This document shows, piece after piece, positions 36,872 through 48,100 of a stretch of DNA of 64,000 bases. The notes beneath the pieces are model-generated. The model made no database searches. It saw only the letters and a list, made by a program, of their open reading frames with translations, and was not told the origin of the DNA. Position numbers and translations under genes: made by a program. Within the stretch, counting starts at the first letter, position 1; every line of letters starts with the position of its first letter. The DNA is from Haemonchus contortus (Eukaryota > Nematoda > Chromadorea > Rhabditida > Trichostrongylidae), in the NCBI GenBank assembly GCA_000469685.2, contig LS997566.1, positions 27,659,432 through 27,723,431 on the forward strand. The letters are read 5' to 3'.

Positions 36872-39800
36872 TCATTTTGGTTTGCTCTCCGCGTCACTTA
36901 TGTGTCGAACAGTGACAGTATTTTCTGGCATGGGGTTGGGTGCTGGCTCGTACTCAAACGCGAAGGATGAAGCAATGGCCAGCTGCGAGCCATCATAGTT
37001 AAACGATAGCGATACGATAGATGTTTGGAACCTATAATAAAACAAAATCCTTTTCGACCACGTATCCACGAAATAAGAATAATACCTATGAAGTTGAACC
37101 AAGCGTTTTCTGTTGAAGGGATCCCACAAGTTGACGACTGCGTCGGAGCCTCAAAAAGAAACCATTGCAAACTGTTCCAGGGAGAGTGACGAAAAAAAAA
37201 GATAGATCGGTCCTCAATAAAAAGGGAGGCATCAGACAAAACAAGTTATAGGAACACCAAAATAACCCACCGCCGGTGGCGAATGTGCCGTTCACTGGGT
37301 GGAATGCGAGAGCATTTACAGGGTATATGCATTCCACACCATCCTCTTTACTCCTGAACAAAAAAATTATACACATCTTTATTTCAGGAACAAAATGAAA
37401 TAAAATTACGCATACATTATGATTGCACGATTATTTCTTTCTGAGCAGTCATAATGAAAACGAACCTGTGACACTTGAAGGCGTATTTCTTCTTCTGTTC
37501 TTCTGGTGAAGGATTCACATATTCAATAGCAACACGACCTTCAATAGACGAGACGACAAATGCATCACCAGTCGGGAAGAAGGCGACGTTTCGAGTTTGG
37601 TACTAAAATCTCGCTTGAGAAAAAGAAAGAAAACAATAAATTGAGCAAGAGGTACTCTACCCTTTTCCTTCACAGGAAAATGAGCACTATTTACCCTTTG
37701 TCGAGGATGGGCTGGATTTCTATCGAATTTTTTTCAAGAAGATGAAACCGACTAGAAACTTGTCTAGGGGGTAATCTTTCCCGTAGAACACGTATATCGC
37801 ATCCATTCGTCATGAGCATGCCTGGCGCCCGGGCGCCGGCGCCAATTGGCGCTGGGTTACCAAACTCCCTGAAAGCTTGCCCCCTGGGATAGTTTGACCC
37901 GTAGAACGTGTTCGTATCGTGTTCTACGGGTCGAATTACCCCTATAGACAAGTTTCTAGTCGGTTTCGTCTTTTTGAAAAAAAAAACGATAGAAATCCAG
38001 CCCATTCTCGACAAATTGGGGCAGTAAAGGGTAAATACTGCCAAAAAATGATTTCCCTTCGCCGAGATGTATGACTGGTCAAAGGAGACAAATAAGCTAT
38101 ATGGTTAGAAAAGCCTGGGTAAAGGGTGAAGAATAAAGAAAAACGTAAGAGAGAAATGAAAAATGTCAGAGCAGAACCGAAAACAGCCGCTTGGGCGAAG
38201 GAAAATACTACAGCGGTCGTTAATAAAACGATTGTGCGATTTTAACCATCAACGTAATTAACTTGCCTTCAATGGACTGTCTCGTACTTGCTCTGGAGTG
38301 CCAAGATTTCGCATGTCGAGCAAGTGGATCTTTCTGAAATTTCGCTCTCTACGACGATTAGTTGCGACTTCGCTGACATCGTGATTTAAGATTTTACGCA
38401 TAATAACATAATACGTGACAGAGGAGAAGGTGCACCCAGACATTCCGGTGAAAATATGTTTAGGAAAGGGGGTAAGGGAGAAGGGCGAGGGAGTAGAGAA
38501 GAGGGAGGCTCTTCCAGCACTGAGAGCTAAAACGCCAGCGAGAGAAGGAGGGGACCCAAATTCAGCCCACCAAGGTGCCTAGGAACGCTCTCACCAGAGA
38601 AAATGTTATATAATTAAAATCTAAACTGAGCCCAAGGAAGGAAGGAGCACCGAGGAGGGTGAGTCAACTGTATCTTCAATTCTTATCCCATCTCAGCTTT
38701 CTGCACCACGTAACGGTCCCATCTACCCAAAACTCTTCCCCTTCCTGCGCATGAAGTCAGCCATATCTACTTTCTACCCTCGAGATTTCTCAAGGCAGCA
38801 AAAGCCGATCAGTGAAACTTGGTTGAAAGCGTCAATGATTTGAGCCGACACCGTTGATCACCACGAACAATACAAACGCTGTAATAGTACTGGTATGAGG
38901 TAAGAAAAAACAACCTGTCGCGCGTGCCAACAACTATTTTGTCGCCGAGGACGTCTAAGGCATATACACGATCTCCAGTGCCTACGCTTTGCATCGGTCC
39001 AGCAACAGTCGTCGCTCGAGCATCCCACAACTGAAATTGGTAAAACAAAAGCCAATCATTCTCAGGCAAACTAAAAAACAAAGGATAAAGTCTTCTAGCA
39101 TTGACCAATCTCGATCCGGGATGCACCCCGTATTACACTAGCATTCAAAAATTGTGACGGCGCTTTCAAGGCACAAGTCCTATACAATTTCTCGGAGGGT
39201 ATCACACAAGGACCGAAAGCTGGCTCATGTTTTTGGCAAAGGGCGCCAGTATCGCATGCACGATCGCCACGAATTAATACCCAGTGAAAAAAAAAAGATG
39301 TTTTGGAAAATCAGTTTGTATGTTGAGCTCTGTTCATGGCCAAAGGCCATTATCCTCGCAAAAAAACTGACTATAAACTATACTGACTGACTATAAACTG
39401 CAGACTTTCGTGTTTTTTTCCTGGCAAGTCGCAGAAAAAGGCCACCACTACTTGTACAAAGACAAAGGTAGATTTTTGAGATGAACTCGCTATACCTGCA
39501 GCGTTAAGTCAATTTACATCTTCTATCTTCTTACAGGGTTATCTAGGAATACGTGGGGGAGAGTTAGCGGATGCAGTTGGTATCCCACCAATTGGCCTAG
39601 CCAAAAGGTTACGTTGAGCGATGGGGTAGTAGAGAGAAGAGATCAGGATAGTTCGACGAATAATCTTCTTATTCACCCCAGAACGGCCTGGGTAGCCAGT
39701 TGCAGCCCACTCAACCCCAGAGAAGAGGAGCTGGAAGCTTTCAAACGGAAAGCACCTTTTGATTGTATCATGTCGATCCCACCATCCACAATTATTCGCA

Positions 39801-41270
39801 CCTCCAGATCCCCTTGCGTCTACTTTGGATTTGGCAGACTTCTAGTGGACAGTTTCATGATAAAATAGACCACATCACATTTGCTCACAAGCTGATGGAT
39901 TTGGGTGCCATCTGATAGACTGTTCCATAGTGCAACAGAACATATCATGTTCAGTGGAAGGCTTTGCCTCACTGATGTCGCTTTGGGTCCCAAATTTCGC
40001 CCGTCTGAGACATCAAACTAGCACCAGCACTTTCGCCAGCACAATGTTCACAGCTCTACGAAAGCTTCTGAAGGAACGGATGGTTTATGCACCTCATGTT
40101 CCTCGAGTTAAAAAGTTCCACTGGACTACTTTGGGAGACGGGCAGTAGGAACGATTTTGTGTAGTCGATCCGCCGCACGCGGCTGTCGTGGACCATTTGC
40201 CTCGTTATTACAGTTTTAGTGTTCTTCATACAGCTTAATCGCTATGCGTTTATTACTTATGGCATGATTCCATTGTCAGTTCTTTTGTTCCTGAATTTCT
40301 TAGTTGCTGCTGCATTCTGGTACATTCCTTGGCGCGCGGCGTCCCTCTCGCCGCGACGCGACAAATTCGTTCCTACTGCACCACACCCGACCTCCTTAAC
40401 GCTTCAGTGATGGATGGAGGCGTTACTGGCACTCGCTAGAGCAAATCGACGATAAACGGGACGACTGATGATATGTATAAAAATGTTTCTTTTTACGAGA
40501 GACTTCCACTAAGTTACAGCTGATCTTACGCTACGTTGTGGCTTTACTTTTTGAGTATAAGGTAAAAACTACCGATAAAGACTCAGTTTGAGTCCCCCAA
40601 AAAATAAATAAACGTCATGAAAAATTTGTAAAGCGTTGAGTATCAACAGAAACGTTATAAACTACCCTGCAGGAAAGCCTTATTACGAACCTTTACTGTA
40701 GAATCCCAACTGCCAGTAGCCACAACACTGCTTTGAGGGTTATATTCCATACATCTTATGCCATTTGCGTGAGCTCCCATATTCAGCTCTTAAAAAAGCA
40801 ATGATTCAACTCAGCTTCATACATGGGAAAACAGTGTAAAATTGAACCTCGCCCGGTTTCAATATCGACCAACTTCATGACTTGATCGAGGCCGCCACTG
40901 GCAATTCTGCTACTACCCTGAACTGAGTACATTTATACGCAAATGCTTTAATTGTCTTGCAAGTCTCGAGGAGCGACAAACCGTAAAGGTGAAAGCGAGT
41001 ACGGGTTTGCCATGATAGTAGTACCGCTTTTCCTCAGAGTGGCCGTTATTGCCAAGGCTATAGATGTGCACAGTGCCATCCCATCCGGAGGCTGCCACCA
41101 GCCGTGATCCGTATTCCCGACAAAACTATAATCACAAAAATGAGAATTATCAGTGATTAGAATGAGACAAAAAAGTAGCGTACCTGAACTTTGGAAATGC
41201 TGACGTGAGCGGGGAAAGGAATTTTGTGCTCGTTTGGCGCGGCAACTATATGTGGCTGATATACATTCAT
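36872..41270 (-). CDS. bub-3: BUB-3 homologue, mitotic checkpoint WD40 protein
   Basis: Bub3 is a seven-bladed WD40 propeller that brings BUB1/BUBR1 to kinetochores and serves the spindle assembly checkpoint. Ten exons join in phase with no stop: 41184-41270, 40982-41125, 40848-40917, 40691-40788, 38915-39030, 38267-38333, 37466-37602, 37271-37353, 37086-37149 and 36872-37031. They give 341 codons, close to the 326-343 residues usual for the family. Diagnostic blocks in order are [38 protein letters not shown]...[30 protein letters not shown] and the C-terminal DAESKPK. These match Bub3 and not its relative Rae1. The start is the only ATG before [20 protein letters not shown]. The intron after exon 6 has a GC donor (AAG|GCAAGT). 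Exon 8 uses a GTTCAG acceptor, and exons 4 and 9 use weaker AAG/GAG acceptors. It is divergent from the CAPG-1 gene. Confidence 0.95.
37688..38037. mobile_element. Palindromic MITE-like element in a bub-3 intron (350 bp)
   Basis: Starts TATTTACCCTTT and ends AAAGGGTAAATA. The arms share TCGAGRATGGGCTGGATTTC, GAAACCGACTAGAAACTTGT and an inner GTAGAACACG block. The left arm lacks about 12 bases present in the right. It contains no coding sequence and sits in the intron between exons 6 and 7 of bub-3. Confidence 0.8.
40214..40410 (+). CDS. Possible M4/terminal exon of the Cys-loop receptor
   Basis: After a TTATTACAG acceptor (40213) the plus strand reads [19 protein letters not shown], then [20 protein letters not shown], then a basic Ser/Pro tail, with a TGA at 408-410 of that block (40408-40410). 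AATAAA occurs at 40603-40608. The LNR-x-hydrophobic-helix-FW layout resembles pre-M4 plus M4 of Cys-loop receptors, and the receptor upstream lacks M4. It needs an intermediate exon ending in phase 1, which I did not find. It lies inside the bub-3 intron 39031-40690 on the opposite strand. It could instead be an unrelated membrane-protein exon. Confidence 0.35.
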
Positions 41271-42160
41271 CTTCCTTGTATAAAGCCTAATAAATAATTT
41301 AATCATTGAAAACTTCGCCCTTTGATGTACAGTATAAAAAATCGCAACATAAAACGACCATCAATCACGGAACAGATTATGCAGCAGAAAGAAGAAAGAA
41401 CAGAAGAAACTTCCTACACTGCCATTGCATTGCAATCACACCTAAGACCCCCTTTTGCATGCGACTTGTGCATTCAGAGGGACGCCGACCCGACGTATTC
41501 AGGCATTTCGAACTATGGGGAGACCGTAGTTACGAAGGACTCACGACAAAATGAATTCCGACTTCGGTGTCCTACGATTCGGCCCACCAGCCCACCATCC
41601 AAATACTTTTTGGCGCCTTGACGCGCACTCCTATCTGCTCTGCGTCTCTGATAGCAAAAAATTAGAGCGCAGAGAAAAATACACTAAGTGAGGAACACGA
41701 GGGTGGTGGTGGGGGTCTCGTGGGTTAGACAGCCACGACAGCTAAAGATAGGATCTACTGAGAGTGCGACAGACGAGGGCAGAAAAATGAGCAGTGTTGC
41801 CACAGTTAAAGGGCTTGAGTTCAAGTAGTCCGTAAGCGTTTTTTCAAAACTTTAGCTCTAGAGCGCTGAAACTACTAGAGGTCTATTACTGTGGGTGGAA
41901 ATGAGTGTAAGCATCACCGCGCGCAAGGAAATAATTCAAACCGCAGAATCTTCCATTATTTAAATGGTATCTCGTTCTCTGAGGGTAATTAGCCGAAAAT
42001 TGTAATCGGTAAACTTGGCCATCCTTCAAAGGGATTGCAAGTCTAGTAGCTATCCTCGCTCAAGGTTTTTTATACCCCAGAAAGCTTTTCTGTGTTGTTC
42101 TTTCTGCTCCATACAAGATTCAGTTGTACTTGGAATCCAGTATTTCAATATGACGACAGT
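41271..42160. promoter_or_regulatory. Shared divergent 5' region of bub-3 and the CAPG-1 gene
   Basis: 890 bp lie between the bub-3 ATG (41270, minus) and the CAPG-1 ATG (42161, plus). No exon is recognised inside; the open frames at 41306-41621 look incidental. Both genes act in mitosis, so a bidirectional promoter is plausible. I could not identify individual factor sites or a trans-splice acceptor with confidence. Confidence 0.5.
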
Positions 42161-45100
42161 ATGCAGCTTGCAGTTTCTCAACGTTCTATGACAAGAAGGA
42201 AGCCGAGGAGGATTGGGTGCGTGGCCGAACAAGAACGACCTTCGTGTTCTGTATCGCCTGAGCTGGGCTTCCAAAGTGAAAGCAGTTGTGAACCCGGTGA
42301 GAGTGGCATTTCACAGTTGGAATTTATCACTTCTGATTCTTGTTTCTAGGTGATGCAGCCTCGGTCAAACCTGCGGTGACGTCGAAAAAGAGAGGAGCTC
42401 GTATCAACACAAACACCACCACAAATGAGACTAACATTATCGCGTATTTGGAGTAAGATACTAGAATCTTGTGTATTCAAGTAAACCTCAAAAGCCTGAG
42501 CCGGCGAGAAAACAATGCTTTCACTGTTTCCATAAGTAAATCAAGCGAGAGGGTACCTTACACATTGACTTCAAGCCTAGAATTAATCGTGTGCTCCTGA
42601 AATTTTAAGTCGTCTTGAGAAAGAAATCATTTTTTAAGCAGGGATAGAGAAAGAAGCGAGGCGCTTCAATTTTCCCTTTTCCGTAGTCCAACTTGCTGGT
42701 TTTTTGCAGAGAGAAGATCAGCGACACATTTGAAACGGCCTATAATTCGATTAGTGAAGCATCAGGGAGCAAATATTCATCTGAAATCTTGTTAGCTGCT
42801 TTCAACAAGGTGGGTTGACCAAGAAAGTCCTATTTTGACCTTCTGATTTAACCGTTCATTCAGATAGAAGAAGAAAATGCGGCTGGTGAGCAAAGCCTGA
42901 AAAGCATATTTTTTGAGAAACTCCAACACAGGCTCTCTTACATGGTGGGTGAAATGTTATGATGGGCTTCGTAATTGCCTTTTATTTTTTATTTTTTCCA
43001 GGTAGAATCTTTAGTATCTTTGGATAAGCGGAGAAGAGTTTTGCGTTTCATAGCGAAGTTCTCCATAAACCAATGGAAGAGGGGAGTACCTGATTTCGTC
43101 CATTGCTTAGTGGAATACTGTGAATCTGTGAGTTACTTCCAATTGCCATACCACCGAGTTAGCAGTTTGAGAACAACTAAACCTATTTCAGTTATCTTGT
43201 TGTGACGATGTTGCTGTTCGTCAGAATATCTGCACATTGGTAGGATTTTTGCTCAAAGAGCAGGATGGCGGCAGTGCCACTGAAGAAAGCGTAATGTCAA
43301 TTGATATCAAGCGGAAGCTGTATTCGATTTTACTTGAACGTCAACTCGATAAGGTTTGGAAATTCTCTGTGTCATTTTGTCATTGAATTCCAATCTTTGT
43401 TTTAGGTGACTGCTGTACGCTCCGAGGTCATCCTGTCAGTTGCAGACATTCAAGATGATGAAATTCCTAACGATTTCGTTGAGGCCCTTGAACGAAGTCC
43501 TAGAGATGGTGGGTTTCCATAATATCACTCTAAGGCCTGCTAAGTTGGCTGCTCGACCTCCTCGAGGTCGATTCAATCGATTCACTTCCTTTCATTTTAT
43601 CGTTCTAACAGTGTAGCACTCTTTATCTTGTAACTAGCTATGAAAGAATGGGATTGAAAAGCTCGCTTATTTGACTGCTTATTTCTTGGGGCCTAGCAGG
43701 ATCTTTTCGATTTAAAGAAACATTCGATTAGTGATCGATAACTACCAACTGAGGCCTCTTGATCATATAGCGAGAGAAGCCTTTGAGACATTTCTCTACC
43801 GCTGTTGTTTACTTTTCAACTATTCTCCTTTTTGTATCCCTAAAACACGAAATTGACTTCGAACGAAAGACGCATGCAGAATGTTTACCACAGCTGTGGC
43901 TCTGACGATTTTTGTCGAGAGTATATCTATTCATACGCCCAATATTGTAGTGATATTAATGGGATTCCGCGACGTTGCTGCGGACTGCCGACTAGTCGCT
44001 GTATGTGCACTTCATGTCGTAGTTCCTTCTCACGCTGACTACCTTATTGAGCTTGCATCGTGTGATCCAAATAGCAAGGTAGCAACGACAACTGTTCATT
44101 TTTTGTCTTTTTGATCCAAACCAACTTTCTCGAGTATTTACGTTTATAGTATTTGTACATGTTACGTGGCCCAGTGCCTAACATGAACTTCAGGTACGGG
44201 TGGCTGCTATACGACATCTTTCCCGGCTTCCCCTTACATTCTTGACTGAGCATCAGCGAATGGAGTTGCTTCGAGGAGTTATTTTCACGGATGAACGTTA
44301 GTTTTGCTATGAAATTGCGCCCTTAGCTCTGCAACTTTGGGGTTTCCTTCGCTTCCGATGATGCTGGTGAAAAAATGGTACCTATAGTGCAGAACGCAAA
44401 TGTTCACCTTACTTTTAAATACCAGCCGTTTTTTTTTATTTCTAAATGATGGCATAGCCCTCAATTTCTTGTTAAAAGTCGGAAATCAAATGACGTGACT
44501 ATATAATCGATAAGGCTTAACACGTTGACTACAACACACGTTTGGACATTTTTGGCCGCGTGGGACAGACGTAATTTTGCGGCAGCTTCGTCCGCGGGAC
44601 ACATACGTCCCGCGCTGTCCCTTGAGGCGCGCTTTTCGAAGCTTGAGTGTAAAACCTACTTTCAACTACTTATCGCTACTTAGTAACTTGATTAATAGAA
44701 TGAAAACCACACGGAATGTTCAACAAAATAAATATTCCGCTCTAACAAATGTTTATACGAACATACAAATGGCTGGAATAGAAGAATACTTGGACGATGC
44801 TATACAACTCGATCATCTTCTGTCACCGCAATGCTAAGTGAGGAGATCCAGATTACCGGAGACTATGCGAATTCGGACGGCGGAGAGTAAGGAGCTACTG
44901 AAGAAGAAGTAGATGATATGGAAGGAGATATGGAATCAAATTAGAAGAAGAACAGTCCGATAGTGAAAGCATGGTGGTTAAGCGGTGCTTCGCCGCACGA
45001 TGCTTGGACTTTTAGTGGTGTATCCGGTTTACATGACGTTGTTTATGATTGTCAGGAACCAACAGACTTCTACGAACTGTTTCTGAGTAGAGAGAATCTT

Positions 45101-48100
45101 GGGTCTCATCGTTAGAGAAACCAATAGCTACGGGATTCGACAAAATGAAGAATTTCAATGAGAATGAGCGCTGATGGAATGAGAAAATATTCGTTCGACT
45201 GCTACTAACTTACAATCAATAGCTTGAATTCAATGTTTTTATTTTACTTGTTTTTGTTGATCTCAATATAAATGCCGAAGTTCAAAGTAGGCCCGAAATT
45301 CTGTGAGACTCAGAAAACCTGTGCAAAGATGGAGCATATCTGATCATTTGATGGACCATTATGATTATAGCTTTGTTACTGTTCGATCTGTAATATAAAC
45401 ACAGAAACCATTTCAATAAATTACGCATGCGCTTAAAAAAGTTAGGAGGTGAGCGCGGGATGCATATGTCCCGCGTTGTCCCACGTGGCCTGCAAAACGC
45501 GGGATAATGTGTCCCGCGTTGTCGTCAACGTGTTAATGAATTATCCTGAATCATATATGCCTTGTCCTAAAATACGCAAAAAATGGATCCAGGGGAATCT
45601 TGGAACAACCTTGTACGGGAATATAACGAAGGGGAAGTACAGATTACAGGTGGTATCACCTGTATCATCTGTCGTCCCGATGATCATCGATTTGCTCGAG
45701 CGGGCGCCAGTAACGTCTCCATTCGTCCCTGTAACGAGCTAGAGTGGTCCAGTGAATTGCACTCGCTTCGGGGACACGAGGTCCAACATTCCTTTCGTGA
45801 AGAGGTCTGACCATCTCGTTGGCGGCCGTCCTCGATTTCGTTTGATGTCACGAGGGATCCAGTCATTAACCGTACTGGTTCAACGGCCATCACTATATCG
45901 CATAGCGTTTCAGGCCCACCTGATCTTCGATTTCTTGGCGTAATCAACGGCATCCCTGATCTTCGTTCGATGACGGATCTCGGAACTCCGAGCATCGTCT
46001 TTTCCAGCGTTAAGTAACGCTGACGGCATGCTCATCCTGCTTTCATAGAGTCCAAGTCTCCGAGGCGTACTCCAGTGCACGAAGGACAGCAGGATCGAAA
46101 AGGGGAGCGCGGAGCCGAACATTCTCTGCCTTCTTCACTACTCCCTCGATATTCTCGAATGCTCCCCACGCGGCGCGTTTCCTTCTGCACAGCTCCGGAG
46201 CTAGATGATCCATCATGTTGATCTCCTGACTTACTATAGATACACATACCATAGCATTCAGAGATATTCTTTCCGTTTAGCGTGAAGGGAGCATCAGGTA
46301 CCAATCTGTTTTCATGAACATCGCCTTGGTTACGTTCAGTCTCAAGCCGATTCTTCCACAAGCACTGTCAAACTTGGCCAGCTTTCGTTCCGCCTGCTCG
46401 GTGGGGTGCGCTTCGTTGCGCGTGTCCGTCGAAACTAGGTCACGCCGCAGCCGACGCAGCGGCGGTCGGCCCGCGATATTGGACAGACGTCGCAACTGTC
46501 GCTGGGGCATACGCTTTGCGTTTGGTCCACGGCAGTCAGTTCAAGAAGAAGATAACACAGACAAATGCAAATCATTTGCTCCAATGACACTTGGTAGTAC
46601 TGTAATGTCATCTCGAGACCTCAGTGTGATGCGCCGCGCGCGAGGTGGGCGGGGTGACCTACTTTCGACGGACACGCGCAACGGACGTTCTCCTGCTCGG
46701 TGTTCTTTGTTATAAGCACGATGTCGTCTGCAAAGCGGAGGTGGTGTAGGTAGTGGCCGTCTACTTTCACTCCAGAGTCTTCCCATTCCAGATGACGCAT
46801 GATATTCTCGAGAGCGGCACTGAAAAAATTGGGCGAAATAGTATAGCCCTGCCGGACACCTCTCTTCACGCAGATAATGACTCCCTCATAGAATGGTGAA
46901 ATCCTGGTCGTGAAGCTGTCGTAGAACTCACTAAGTATCCTTATATATCGAGTAAGAACACCCTGGTTGCCCGGGGCTTCAATTACCGCTTCTGTCGCAA
47001 CGGTGTTGAAGGCTTTTTTCAAATCGATGGTCGTAAGACATAACGGCTTTTGTACTCTCGTGACATTTCAATGAGTCTTGTAAGAGTGTGGATATGATCG
47101 ATTGAACTGAACCCTCTCCGAAACCCTGCTTGCTCGCATGGCTGTCCTTCATCTAATATTCTGCCAATCCTGTTTAGGATGACACGAGTGAAAAGCTTGT
47201 AGATTATAGCAGGATAGCAGACAGATCGGGCGATAATTGCCAATATCGTCTGGATCTCCCTATACAGCAACACAGTCTTGCTAGTTTTTCATGAAGTGGG
47301 CACTTTGCATTCCGACAAGTACCGCGTGAAGAGCTTAGCCAGCGTTCTGATGATGACTGGTGGAAGACTCTTCAGATGTTCTGGTTTGATCCTATCGGGA
47401 CGGGGCGCCGTATTCATCGGCATGTGGCATGTCGTATTTCGAAAGGGAGCTGTACTGTGGCTCGCGCGATTCCACGCTAGCGTATCAGCTCGGGAGTTTT
47501 CAAAGAGCGTCGTCTCTTGGTTTCTTTCAGACTCTCTGCTTTCCTAGCGCTATCGTGAAGATGTCCGACGAGCCGGTTGTATTCTTCATCGATGTTGTCG
47601 ACAACGGAATCTTCCCATTTACTCGCAAGGGAAGCGAAGTGGTTCCAGTTGATGTAGGTCTTGAAGCTTCGTTTCCTGAACTTCATAGCTCTCTTCACGC
47701 ACTGAGAAGCGGAATCTAGCACGGAGAAGACGATGGTCCGATCCCGTGTAGAACATCGGAACAACAGCGACGTCAATCAGGCAAAATCTCCGATTGAAGA
47801 TGATGGAACTGTCCACCAGGTGACTCCCATGTCCATCGAAAACGAGAGGGCTTCTGGAATTGCAAGTTACCATGGATGTTGTGGGTCGACATGATAAACT
47901 CGGACAGCCTTTAACCCTGCTCATTCCTTTCCATTCCGTGAGTCCCGATGTAGAGTTCTTCAGTCGTTCTGGAGCCAATCTTGGCGTTAAAATCACCGAC
48001 GACTTCCTCTTCGACTTCTCTGTAGAGCCTCTCCAGGTCCATATAAAACGCCTCCATCTCCTCTTCTTCGTAGCTTGGTGTTGGTGCGTAGGCATCGAAT

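Noticed and set aside
46314..46715. 133-codon plus-strand frame
   Set aside because: It spans the junctions of the LINE and the nested MITE and is antisense to RT sequence.
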